Part shown: one piece after another, positions 47,292 to 55,512 of the stretch
How positions within the stretch are numbered: the first letter of the stretch is position 1
Layout of the letters: every line of letters starts with the position of its first letter
Assembly: GCF_019448255.1 (NCBI RefSeq)
Contig: NZ_CP080410.1
Span: forward strand, 310,001 to 374,000
DNA from: Qipengyuania flava
GTDB taxonomy: Bacteria; Pseudomonadota; Alphaproteobacteria; Sphingomonadales; Sphingomonadaceae
Reading direction: 5' to 3'
Length of the DNA stretch: 64,000 bases
The notes under the pieces: model-generated
What the model was told of the DNA's origin: nothing
The model's database searches: none
The model's input: the letters and a program-made list of their open reading frames with translations, nothing else
Position numbers and translations under genes: made by a program

Positions 47292-48818
47292 ATGAGCGAG
47301 ATTTTCCTTGGATTGGGCGGCAATGGCGAAAACCAGCACCTCAGGCTGGACCAGGCCAACAGGCACGGGCTGATCGCGGGCGCGACCGGCACCGGCAAGA
47401 CCGTGACGCTCCAGGGGCTTGCCGAAAGCTTCTCCGCTGCCGGGGTCCCGGTCTTCGTTGCCGATGTGAAGGGCGACCTCGCCGGCATTTCCATGGCCGG
47501 ATCGCCCCAGTTCAAGCACGCCGACAAGCTGGAAGGCCGCGCCAAGGAACTGGGCATGGAGGACTATGCCTATGCCGACAACGCGGCAGTCTTCTGGGAC
47601 CTCTACGGCGAACAGGGTTTCCCGATCCGAACAACGATCTCGGAAATGGGCCCGCTGCTGCTCGCGCGGCTGCTCGATCTGAATGAAACGCAGGAGGGCG
47701 TGCTCAATATCGTTTTCCGCTACGCCGACGAGAACAACCTCCTGCTGCTCGACCTCGGCGACCTGCAGGCGATGCTGACCTTCGCCTACGAGAACGCGAA
47801 GGACCTATCGGGCAAGTACGGCAATGTGTCGAAGCAGAGCGTCGGCGCGATCCAGCGCCAGCTCCTGAGCTTCGAAAGCCAGGGCGCGGACATGTTCTTC
47901 GGCGAACCGGCGCTCGAGATCGACGATTTCCTCTCCGTCGACGAACAGGGCCGCGGCGTGATCAACGTGCTCGCCGCCGACAAGCTGATGCGCGGGCCCA
48001 AGCTCTATGCGACCTTCCTGCTCTGGCTGCTTGCCGAACTGTTCGAAAGCCTGCCCGAGGTCGGCGACCCCGAAAAGCCGAAGCTCGTCTTCTTCTTCGA
48101 CGAGGCGCACCTCCTGTTCGACGACGCGCCGGAAGCGCTGGAGGACAAGGTGGAGCAGGTGGTTCGCCTGATCCGCTCGAAGGGAGTGGGGGTCTATTTC
48201 GTCACCCAGAATCCGATCGACATCCCGGAAAAGATCGCCGGCCAGCTGGGCAACCGGGTCCAGCACGCGCTGCGCGCCTTCACTCCGCGCGACAAGCGGG
48301 CGATCAAGGCGGCGGCGGAAACCTTCCGCATCAATCCCGAACTCGATGTTGAACAGGCGATCACCGAGCTCAAGGTGGGCGAAGCGCTGGTCTCCACCCT
48401 CGACGAGGACGGCGCGCCGTCCGTAGTGCAGCGCACGCTCATCAAGCCGCCGCATTCGCGCCTCGGCCCGGTGACCAAGAAGGAGCGTGCGATCGTCAAT
48501 TCGGTCAGCGATCTGGACGGCAAGTACGACGAGGCCGTCGACCGCGAAAGCGCGGAAGAAGTGCTGGCGCAGAAGGCCGCCGATGCAGCGGAAACCGCAA
48601 AAGAAGTCGAGGAGAAGGGCCGCGAGGAAGTCGGCAAGCGCGAGCGCAAGTCGACCTCGATGTGGACCAAGGCCGGCAGGGCCGCGGCAACCGCTGCGGC
48701 GGGGTCGCTGACCTCGATCGCAGTGGCTAAGGTGCTGGGCAAGAAATCGAGCGCCGATCCGGTGCGCACCGGGCTCAACGCCTTCGTGCGCAATATCGTC
48801 GGCGGGCTGATGCGCTAG
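47292..48818 (+). CDS. HerA/DUF853-family ATPase
   Basis: A 508-residue ATPase. Walker A is GATGTGKT (residues 30-37), Walker B is [12 protein letters not shown], and the region [12 protein letters not shown] is characteristic of helicase HerA-like DUF853 proteins. A C-terminal charged region ([20 protein letters not shown]) and an Ala-rich tail follow. Family members form hexamers and are linked to DNA translocation, but the cellular role of this branch is unknown. No NurA nuclease is adjacent. Its stop overlaps the GST stop by CTAG. Confidence 0.87.
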   Translation: MSEIFLGLGGNGENQHLRLDQANRHGLIAGATGTGKTVTLQGLAESFSAAGVPVFVADVKGDLAGISMAGSPQFKHADKLEGRAKELGMEDYAYADNAAVFWDLYGEQGFPIRTTISEMGPLLLARLLDLNETQEGVLNIVFRYADENNLLLLDLGDLQAMLTFAYENAKDLSGKYGNVSKQSVGAIQRQLLSFESQGADMFFGEPALEIDDFLSVDEQGRGVINVLAADKLMRGPKLYATFLLWLLAELFESLPEVGDPEKPKLVFFFDEAHLLFDDAPEALEDKVEQVVRLIRSKGVGVYFVTQNPIDIPEKIAGQLGNRVQHALRAFTPRDKRAIKAAAETFRINPELDVEQAITELKVGEALVSTLDEDGAPSVVQRTLIKPPHSRLGPVTKKERAIVNSVSDLDGKYDEAVDRESAEEVLAQKAADAAETAKEVEEKGREEVGKRERKSTSMWTKAGRAAATAAAGSLTSIAVAKVLGKKSSADPVRTGLNAFVRNIVGGLMR

Positions 48819-49903
48819 TGCTGGATTCGCAGGCGGTGGTCGGTGAAGGTCAGCCGCACTGGCAGGTCGAAATTGGCAAAGGCGTCGCCGCCGATCTCTG
48901 ACAGCAGCGCGTCGCACGCGGCCTGCCCCTCGGCGTCGAGGCTGCGGTAATAGTCGAGCGCGCGCTGGAGCATCCACAGGCTGAAGGGGAAGGCGAGGCG
49001 CTGGCCTTCGGTCCCTTGCATGGTGAAACCCGCCATGCCGAGCGCTCGGGGCGGTTCGTCGCCTTCGTTGGCGCTGGCCCATTCACCGAGCATGGCAGCG
49101 ACCTGCTGCAGGTGCGGGACCTGCTCGGCCATCTGGCGCGCGAGGATAGGCCGCAAGGTATCGGGCAACGTGTCGTCATCGAGGAAGTGCCCGCTTCCCG
49201 GCGTTCCGACTTCGACCATCCGCCGCACCCAGGCGGCGACCCGCGGGGCGAGGCGCTCCATGATCTCGCCCGAGGCCGGGTCGCGGTAGAGGTGAGCGTA
49301 GAGCGGGCCGATGAACCCGAGGTCGCCGATCGAGGGGCGCGAACCCAGCAGGAAATCGTGCTGTTCGAAATGCGCCGACAGGTCTGCCAGCAGCGCTTCG
49401 TAAGCGGACTCGATGGCGGGGATGGTCTCGGGCGTCACACCGAGCATCGGAAGCGAGCCGCGAAACGGCCCGGCGCGTTCCTTGCCGAGTGCGTACTGCT
49501 CTTCTGGCGTGCCGTCGGGAAGGGCGACCGTGCCGAATTCGGAGTAGGCCCACTCCTCGTTGTAGTTCCAGCGATAGTGCATCGCCGGGATAACCAGCCA
49601 CTCGTCGCCAAAGGCTTCGAGCAGCAGCGCGGCGAGGCGCTGGCGCGGGCCCTGCGGATAGACCGAAGGCTCGGGCGCAAGCGCCTCGTAGTGATCGATG
49701 ATGCAGGTGGTGTCCTGGATGATCCGGCCGTCCGCTGTCTGCATGACCGGGATGACGGGGCGCCCGACGGACGGGACGATAACCGTGCGGTAGACATCCG
49801 GCGTGGACAGGCGCTCTTCATAATCGATGCCCTTCCAGTCGAGATAGGCGCGCGCCTTTCCGGAATAGAGCGACAGCGGCGCTCCGTAGAGGATGTCGGT
49901 CAT
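48815..49903 (-). CDS. Glutathione S-transferase family protein
   Basis: A 362-residue protein, longer than the usual 200-230. An N-terminal thioredoxin-like domain ([26 protein letters not shown]-like [20 protein letters not shown] as the glutathione-binding Ser/Thr loop) leads to a large helical domain with the [16 protein letters not shown] helix and an extended C-terminus. It resembles the unusually long GST-like proteins seen in sphingomonads; catalytic activity is not assured. It overlaps the ATPase stop by 4 bp. Confidence 0.85.
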   Translation of the reverse strand: MTDILYGAPLSLYSGKARAYLDWKGIDYEERLSTPDVYRTVIVPSVGRPVIPVMQTADGRIIQDTTCIIDHYEALAPEPSVYPQGPRQRLAALLLEAFGDEWLVIPAMHYRWNYNEEWAYSEFGTVALPDGTPEEQYALGKERAGPFRGSLPMLGVTPETIPAIESAYEALLADLSAHFEQHDFLLGSRPSIGDLGFIGPLYAHLYRDPASGEIMERLAPRVAAWVRRMVEVGTPGSGHFLDDDTLPDTLRPILARQMAEQVPHLQQVAAMLGEWASANEGDEPPRALGMAGFTMQGTEGQRLAFPFSLWMLQRALDYYRSLDAEGQAACDALLSEIGGDAFANFDLPVRLTFTDHRLRIQH

Positions 49904-49953
49904 TGTGGCTCTCTCCCGTAACGGCGGTGTGTTCGCGGCCGCAAACGCCCTGG

Positions 49954-51372
49954 TTACACGGCGAGCGGTATGCGCAGCTCGGCAAGAAGCCCGCCTTCCG
50001 GCCGGTTGGCAAGGGTGAGCGTGCCGCCGTGCTGTTCGGCCACCGCGCGCGCCAGGGTCAGGCCCAGCCCCGCGCCGCCCGTTTCGCGGTTGCGGCTGGC
50101 CTCGCCGCGGGTGAAGGGTTCGAGCATATCGGCGATCCGGTCTTCGGGAATGCCGGGGCCCCTGTCGGCGACGCTGAGAATGGCTGTATTGCCCTCGCGG
50201 CGCACGCGCACCTCGGCGGTGCCGGCGTAGCGCAGGGCGTTAGTGATGAGATTGCGCAAACCGCGTTTGAGCCAGGTGAGGTGTACGGGCGCAGCCACCC
50301 GGCCATCGGTCTCCAGCGTCACCGGCTGGTCCATATCCTCGAACTCCTCGACCACCGAGGCTGCGAGCGCGCCGAGTTCGGTGATCTCGGGCGGGGCGTC
50401 GGTGCGGCCGATGCGGGCGAGCGAGAGGATCTCATCCAGCGTGCGGGTGATGTCTTCGATCGTGGCGGCCATCTTGCCGCGCGCGGTGTCGTCTTGGACG
50501 CTTTCGATCCGCACCCGCAGGGCGGCGAGCGGGGTCTTGAGGTCGTGCCCGATGGCGCCCAGCATCACGTCCTTTTCATCGAGCATGCTGCCGATGCGGG
50601 CCTGCATCGCGTTGTGGGCCTCGATCAGCTTGCGCACGTCGTCCGGCCCGCTCGGTTCAAGCGGCTCTTCCGGAGCGCCCGCGCCGGCAAAGCGCCGCGT
50701 GCGGTCCGCGAGCGCGCCCAGCGGCCGGGTAATCCGGCGCAGCACGAAATAGAGCAGGCCGACAAGGACCAGGAACAGCAGCAGCGTCTGGAGAATGAGC
50801 GAGCGCAGGATGCCCTGGTCGATTGCGGGCACGGGTACGCGCACGACCTGCCAGACAGCGCTGCCCTGCTGCTTCAGCGCAACGGTCATGATCTTGTGGT
50901 CGCGTTCGCGCACGTTCTCCGCGAAACGGGGATAGGCGCGCATGGCGCGGCGCACTTCGGGATCCTCGCGAAATGGCCTCAGGGTGATCGCGACCTCTTC
51001 CACGGCGAGACCGCGCGCCTCCAGCAGCTCGGCGAATCCAGCTTCGCGCTCCCGGTCGCGCGGGGCGCCCCGGTCGAGCGGAAAGCTTTCGGTCTCGCTA
51101 TAGCGCAGGGCGCGCGGCAAGCGAACGCGTGGGCCAGGCTCGGGGCCGGGAGCAAAGCCGGGGCGCGGACCACGGATGAAGCGTGTCCCCCGCACCTCGC
51201 CCTCGCGCGCGCCGCGCAGCAGCTGGAAGGCGGCTGCGTTCATGAAGGCGAGTTCACGCCGCTCGGTCATTGCGCGGTAGAGCATGGTGGCCGAAATCGC
51301 CTGCGCGATCAGCAGCGCGGCGGCCAGCGCCAGCATGACCTGGCCAAGCAGGCTGCGAGGCAGCACCCGCAT
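49954..51372 (-). CDS. Sensor histidine kinase
   Basis: A 472-residue membrane kinase. TM1 (VMLALAAALLIAQAISATML) and TM2 (near ILQTLLLFLVLVGLLYFVL) flank an Arg/Pro-rich periplasmic region; a HAMP segment (RRITRPLGALADRTRRF) follows. The H-box is AIGHDLKTPLAAL, the N-box NLITNALRYA, and the G boxes DRGPGIP and GGAGLGLTLA. It partners the response regulator it overlaps (TGATG). The stimulus is unknown; the EF-hand protein gene upstream suggests a divalent-cation or envelope signal. Confidence 0.94.
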   Translation of the reverse strand: MRVLPRSLLGQVMLALAAALLIAQAISATMLYRAMTERRELAFMNAAAFQLLRGAREGEVRGTRFIRGPRPGFAPGPEPGPRVRLPRALRYSETESFPLDRGAPRDREREAGFAELLEARGLAVEEVAITLRPFREDPEVRRAMRAYPRFAENVRERDHKIMTVALKQQGSAVWQVVRVPVPAIDQGILRSLILQTLLLFLVLVGLLYFVLRRITRPLGALADRTRRFAGAGAPEEPLEPSGPDDVRKLIEAHNAMQARIGSMLDEKDVMLGAIGHDLKTPLAALRVRIESVQDDTARGKMAATIEDITRTLDEILSLARIGRTDAPPEITELGALAASVVEEFEDMDQPVTLETDGRVAAPVHLTWLKRGLRNLITNALRYAGTAEVRVRREGNTAILSVADRGPGIPEDRIADMLEPFTRGEASRNRETGGAGLGLTLARAVAEQHGGTLTLANRPEGGLLAELRIPLAV

Positions 51373-52109
51373 CACTCGGTCGCGGTGCGTTGTGTGCGCG
51401 CGACGTCGGTCGCAAAGCGGTAGCCGCCGCCGCGCACGGTCTGGATGAAATGCGGGTTGCGGCTGTCGGCTTCGATCTTGCGGCGCAACCGGCTGACCTG
51501 GTTGTCGACCGCGCGGTCGAACAGGTGCGCTTCGCGGCCCTGCACCATGTCGAGCAGGCGGTCGCGGTCGAGCACCTGGCGCGGATGGTCGCAAAAGGCG
51601 CGCAGCATGCGGAACTCGGCGGTCGAGAGCGGCACCAGCGCGCCTTCAGGATCGGTCAGGCGGCGCTTGAGCGGATCGAGTTCCCAGCCTTCGAAAGCGT
51701 AGATGAGCTCCTCTGCCGGAGCAGCGGCAGGCCGGTCGGCGCGGCGCAGGACAGAGCGGATGCGCGCGACAAGTTCGCGCGGCTCGAACGGCTTGGTTAC
51801 GTAATCGTCGGCGCCGATTTCGAGGCCGATGATCCGGTCCATGGCTTCGCCCCTGGCGGTGAGCAGGATTGTCGGGAGCTGGCGCGCCTCGACCAGGTGG
51901 CGGCACAGCGACAAGCCGTCTTCACCCGGCATCATGATGTCGAGCAGCGCGATATCGGGGGTTTCCTGCGCGAGCAGCGTGCGGGCGGCGGCTGCGCTTT
52001 CGGCCTCGCGCACGGCAAACCCCTGGCCGGTGAGATACTCGGCCAGGGGCTCGCGCAAGGAGCGCTCGTCATCGACGAGGAGGATGGTGGTGGGCGCGGG
52101 ATCGGTCAT
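51372..52109 (-). CDS. OmpR-family response regulator
   Basis: A 245-residue regulator. The receiver has ILLVDDERSL (acid pair), the phosphoacceptor in IALLDIMMPGEDG and KPFEPREL (Lys), and the C-terminal winged helix has DRAVDNQVSRLRRKIEADSR with the VRGGGYRF wing. The start is ATG at 52109 with AAAGGA; the preceding TTG is not used. It lies 52 bp downstream of the EF-hand gene and overlaps the kinase gene, so it is most likely co-transcribed with both. Confidence 0.95.
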   Translation of the reverse strand: MTDPAPTTILLVDDERSLREPLAEYLTGQGFAVREAESAAAARTLLAQETPDIALLDIMMPGEDGLSLCRHLVEARQLPTILLTARGEAMDRIIGLEIGADDYVTKPFEPRELVARIRSVLRRADRPAAAPAEELIYAFEGWELDPLKRRLTDPEGALVPLSTAEFRMLRAFCDHPRQVLDRDRLLDMVQGREAHLFDRAVDNQVSRLRRKIEADSRNPHFIQTVRGGGYRFATDVARTQRTATE

Positions 52110-52161
52110 CAATCGGGTCCTTTCCCGCGCCTACCGGTGCAACGGGCAAGCAAGCAAGCGC

Positions 52162-52848
52162 TTACTGGCCGCGCCGCTCGGCGCGCTTCTCGCGGCGCTC
52201 TTCGCGCATCTGCTCACGGGCAGCCTTGCGCTCGGCTTCGGTGATCGAACCGTCGCCATCGGCGTCGGCCTTGGCGAAGCGGGCTGCGACCGCCGCGTCG
52301 AATTCGGCGCGGGTGACGGTCTTGTCGCCATTGGTGTCGGCCACGCGCATCATGTGACGCGCGCCGTGGCCACGCTTGCCGCCGCGCATGCCGCGACGTT
52401 CCCCGCCGCGTTCACCGCGCGCTTCGGCCATGGCCTGCATTTCGGCCTGCGAGACGCCGCCCGAATTGTCGGTGTCGAGCTTGGCGAAGCGGTCGCCCAT
52501 GCGTTCGGCACGGCGTTCGCTGCGGGCTTCGCGGCGCTCGGCACGGCGTTCTTCACGCGCTTCGCGGGCGGCGCGCATCTCGTCCTGCGACAGCTCGCCA
52601 TCGCCATTGGTGTCGGCCTTGGCGAACATTTCGGCGCGGCGTGCGGCGCGATCGTCGGCGTTCAGCACGCCGTCGCCATTGGCATCCATGCGAGCGAACT
52701 GTTCGGCGCTCTGGGCGCGCACTTCGGCGAGAGTGATCAGCCCGTCGCCATTGGCATCGGGATTGTGCTTGCCGTGATGGGCGGCGATGGCGGCGGTACC
52801 GGTCAGCGCGATCGCTGCCGCGGAAAGGGTGAGGATGGTCTTCTTCAT
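52162..52848 (-). CDS. EF-hand calcium-binding protein, periplasmic
   Basis: A 228-residue exported protein. A signal peptide (LSAAAIALTGTAAIAA) precedes six EF-hand-like loops: DANGDGLITLAE, DANGDGVLNADD, DTNGDGELSQDE, DTDNSGGVSQAE, DTNGDKTVTRAE and DADGDGSITEAE. Loops 1, 2, 3 and 6 have the full canonical set; loops 4 and 5 are degenerate. A highly charged Arg/Glu linker separates loops 3 and 4. It may sense or buffer calcium in the periplasm. It is the first gene before the two-component system on the same strand. Confidence 0.9.
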   Translation of the reverse strand: MKKTILTLSAAAIALTGTAAIAAHHGKHNPDANGDGLITLAEVRAQSAEQFARMDANGDGVLNADDRAARRAEMFAKADTNGDGELSQDEMRAAREAREERRAERREARSERRAERMGDRFAKLDTDNSGGVSQAEMQAMAEARGERGGERRGMRGGKRGHGARHMMRVADTNGDKTVTRAEFDAAVAARFAKADADGDGSITEAERKAAREQMREERREKRAERRGQ

Positions 52849-52980
52849 AGCCTAGTCTCCAAAAGGTGGAGAGCTGCGACGGACCAGGGGTCTGAGGGAG
52901 GGGGGAGGATTAGCCCGCCGCAGCTCGTGTCCTGAGTTCTAGGGGTGCAATGTCGCAGCACTATGCCGGCGCAGGGCCGA

Positions 52981-53000
52981 TTTGTAACGCTTTGTCGCAA
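52981..53000 (-). promoter_or_regulatory. Direct repeat, candidate response-regulator binding site
   Basis: TTTGTAACGC and TTTGTCGCAA (plus-strand orientation) are two 10-bp tandem half-sites, the arrangement bound by OmpR-family dimers. It is 133-152 bp upstream of the EF-hand start in the 243-bp gap that otherwise holds only an 8-bp leader hairpin (GAGCTGCG/CGCAGCTC, 52871 and 52919). Binding by the neighbouring regulator would be autoregulation; it is unproven. Confidence 0.35.
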
Positions 53001-53091
53001 GGAGGCGCGGACGTTCACCCGCGCGACAGGCTGGACTGCCCCGCCCGGCTGGATCCGCATCGCAGAGCCGCCGGGCAGGGGCAGCAAAGCC

Positions 53092-53487
53092 TTAGCCGAC
53101 CTTGTCCATCAGGAAGGCGTTCAGTTTGTTTCCGTCGGGATCGCGGAAATAGGCAGCGTAGAACACCATGCCGTTTTCATCCGGTTCGCCGCGCGGTCCG
53201 GGCTTGCCTTCGCAGGTCCCACCATTGGCGAGCGCGATATCATAGAGGCGCTTCACCTGGTCCCGGTCCTTGGCTTCGAGCGCGACCATCGTGCCGTTGC
53301 CGACGCTCGCTTCCTTGCCGTCGAACGGCTTGGTCGCTGCGATGCCGGGCGCACCGTTCATGTCACCCCAGGCGATGAAGGTGTCGAAATCCATCATCCG
53401 GCCGACGCCCATTTCGGCGGCGATGGGATCATAGAACCGGGCCGCCCGCTCGAGGTCGTTGGTGCCCACTGTAACGTATCCGATCAT
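53092..53487 (-). CDS. VOC (glyoxalase/bleomycin resistance) family protein
   Basis: A 131-residue vicinal-oxygen-chelate fold protein. It starts MIGYVTVGTNDLERAARFYD and ends AAYFRDPDGNKLNAFLMDK, the two beta-alpha-beta-beta-beta modules of the family; DPDGN(K/R)L is the usual C-terminal motif. The enzyme class (lyase, dioxygenase, resistance protein) is not determinable. A palindromic ATTACG/CGTAAT element lies just upstream of its start. Confidence 0.88.
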   Translation of the reverse strand: MIGYVTVGTNDLERAARFYDPIAAEMGVGRMMDFDTFIAWGDMNGAPGIAATKPFDGKEASVGNGTMVALEAKDRDQVKRLYDIALANGGTCEGKPGPRGEPDENGMVFYAAYFRDPDGNKLNAFLMDKVG

Positions 53488-53527
53488 GCGCCTGTCTCCT
53501 TCTCAAAACGACTCGCGATAGCGGAAC

Positions 53528-53547
53528 ATTACGGGAACATACGTAAT
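53528..53547 (-). promoter_or_regulatory. ATTACG-N8-CGTAAT dyad upstream of the VOC gene
   Basis: ATTACG (53528-53533) and CGTAAT (53542-53547) form a perfect 6-bp dyad with an 8-nt spacer, 41-60 bp upstream of the VOC start on the minus strand. Symmetry and placement suggest a repressor operator, but no regulator is encoded nearby. Confidence 0.3.
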
Positions 53548-53561
53548 CCTACAAGCGGTTC

Positions 53562-55367
53562 CTAGAGCGGCTGGCAGGCGCGTTCGAGCCAGGCGAGGTC
53601 CTCGCCTTCGAGCTGCGGCGCGAGGATCGCGCGGGTTTTCGCGTGGTAGTCGTTCCACCAGGCGATCTCGCGCTCGGTCAGCAGGTCCTTGTCGACGAGG
53701 GTGCGGTCGAGCGGCACGTGGGTGAGCGTTTCGAAGGTGAGGTAGGTGCCCTCGCTCCCCTCGATTTCCGCATCGACCACCAGCACGAGGTTCTCGATCC
53801 GGATGCCGAACTCGCCCGGCTTGTAATAGCCAGGCTCGTTGGAAAGGATCATGCCTGCGCGCAGCGGGGTTTCGGTGCCGGGGAAAGCGCCGCCGGGCTT
53901 GGAGATGCGCTGCGGTCCTTCGTGGACCGACAGGTAGCTGCCGACCCCGTGGCCCGTGCCGTGGCCGTAATCCACGCCTGCCTGCCACAGGTGCATTCGC
54001 GCCAGCGCGTCGAGCGCGCCGCCGGTGGTCTGGTCGGGGAAGCGCGCCAGGTCGAGCTCGATATGGCCCTTCAGCACGCGCGTGTTGCGGTCGATCATTT
54101 CCGCGGTCGGTTCGCCCGGGCCAACCCAGACCGTGCGGGTGATGTCGGTGGTGCCATCGAGATACTGACCGCCCGAATCGCACAGGTAGATGCTGGAGGG
54201 CGGGATCGGGATGTTGCTGTCTTCATCGACCTTGTAGTGCGGCAGCGCGGCGTGGCCGGCAGCGGCGCTGATGGTGTCGAAGCTGGTGTCCTTCATGTCG
54301 GGGCTGAGGCCGCGGAATTCGCGCAGCTTGGCCGCCGCGGTCAGCTCGTCGATTTCGCCCGAGGGCGCGTTTTCCTCGATCCAGCGAAGGTATTTGACGA
54401 CCGCTGCGCCATCGCGCGCCTGTGCGTCGCGGTGGCCCTGCTGTTCGGCCGGGTTCTTGATCGCCTTGGGCAGCACGGTCGGATCGGCATCGCGCACCAC
54501 CGTCGCGCCGCCGGCCTGAAGCGAGTGGAAAATGCCAGCGACCGCATGGTTCGGGTCGACCGCCACGGTCTTGCCGGCAAGCGTCTTGAGCGCGGGCATG
54601 AAGTCGTCCCGGTCGCGCACGGTTACCGCGTTGCCGAGATGCTGGACCAGTTCGGGCGTGACCTTGTCGGGCGCAATGAACAGCTCGGCCGTGCCATCCG
54701 CATGGGCCAGCACATAGGACAGCGCGACCGGCGTGTTGTCGACATCGGTCCCGCGCATATTGAGCAGCCAGGCCACCGAATCGAGCGCGCTGATGACGGT
54801 CGCGTCATAGCCTTCGTTCTTCAGCCAGTCGGCCACTTCGGCGCGCTTCTCCGCGCTCGATCGGCCGGCATGCGCCTCGCCATGCGGTACGGCGGCGGCG
54901 AGCGAGGCGGCGGGGCGGTCGTTCCAGATCGCATCGATCGGGTTGCCGTCCACCGGTACCAGCTCGATGCCCTTCTTGGCGAAGAGCTTCTCCGCATCTT
55001 CGGCCCAGCCGATGCCGTGCAGCCAGGCGTCATAGCCGATCTTAGCGCCGGCGGGGGCGTTGGCGGCGAGCCATTTGGCCGGCGAAGTCGCGGGCACGTC
55101 CTCGTAATCGTAGAGGTTGCCATCGACCTGCTCGCGCACCTGCACGGTGTAGCGCCCGTCGGTGAACATGGCGGCCTTGTCCTTCAGCACCGCAGCGCTG
55201 CCCGCGCTGCCACCGAAGCCGGTCAGCCAGGCGAGGCGCTGGGCGTAGGAGCCAACGTATTCGCTCATATGCTCGTCGGAAATCGGGATGACGAAGCCGT
55301 CGAGACCGCGCTTGCCAAGTTCGGTGCGCAGGGCGTCGAGGCGGGCTTCATGAGTCTGCATCAGCAT
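53562..55367 (-). CDS. pepP: Aminopeptidase P family (Xaa-Pro aminopeptidase)
   Basis: A 601-residue creatinase/aminopeptidase-fold metalloenzyme cleaving N-terminal residues before proline. Metal ligands are visible in LCDSGGQYLDGTTDITRTV (two Asp), GHGTGHGVGSYLSVHEG (His), LSNEPGYYK (Glu) and TYLTFETLTHVPLD (Glu). The length, with two N-terminal creatinase domains before the catalytic domain, matches the eukaryote-like long form. ATG at 55367 has GAGG 9 nt upstream; a second in-frame ATG at 55361 is too far from it. Confidence 0.93.
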   Translation of the reverse strand: MLMQTHEARLDALRTELGKRGLDGFVIPISDEHMSEYVGSYAQRLAWLTGFGGSAGSAAVLKDKAAMFTDGRYTVQVREQVDGNLYDYEDVPATSPAKWLAANAPAGAKIGYDAWLHGIGWAEDAEKLFAKKGIELVPVDGNPIDAIWNDRPAASLAAAVPHGEAHAGRSSAEKRAEVADWLKNEGYDATVISALDSVAWLLNMRGTDVDNTPVALSYVLAHADGTAELFIAPDKVTPELVQHLGNAVTVRDRDDFMPALKTLAGKTVAVDPNHAVAGIFHSLQAGGATVVRDADPTVLPKAIKNPAEQQGHRDAQARDGAAVVKYLRWIEENAPSGEIDELTAAAKLREFRGLSPDMKDTSFDTISAAAGHAALPHYKVDEDSNIPIPPSSIYLCDSGGQYLDGTTDITRTVWVGPGEPTAEMIDRNTRVLKGHIELDLARFPDQTTGGALDALARMHLWQAGVDYGHGTGHGVGSYLSVHEGPQRISKPGGAFPGTETPLRAGMILSNEPGYYKPGEFGIRIENLVLVVDAEIEGSEGTYLTFETLTHVPLDRTLVDKDLLTEREIAWWNDYHAKTRAILAPQLEGEDLAWLERACQPL

Positions 55368-55512
55368 GCGGATAATCCTCTTTGTCGGGGCCGGACCGGT
55401 CTTAGCCGACTCGGCGCTTGCAGGGGCGCTGCCGCCCGCATAGTCATGGCCGCCTATCTAGAGGTCCGCGGCCGCTCTTTCCACCTTTGTGCCGCGTCAG
55501 GAGGGATCGCCC

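Noticed and set aside
45681-48818. 1045-codon plus-strand frame extending upstream of the HerA-like ATPase
   Set aside because: The part before 47292 is antisense to pabBC; the ATPase N-terminus [10 protein letters not shown] and its start support 47292.
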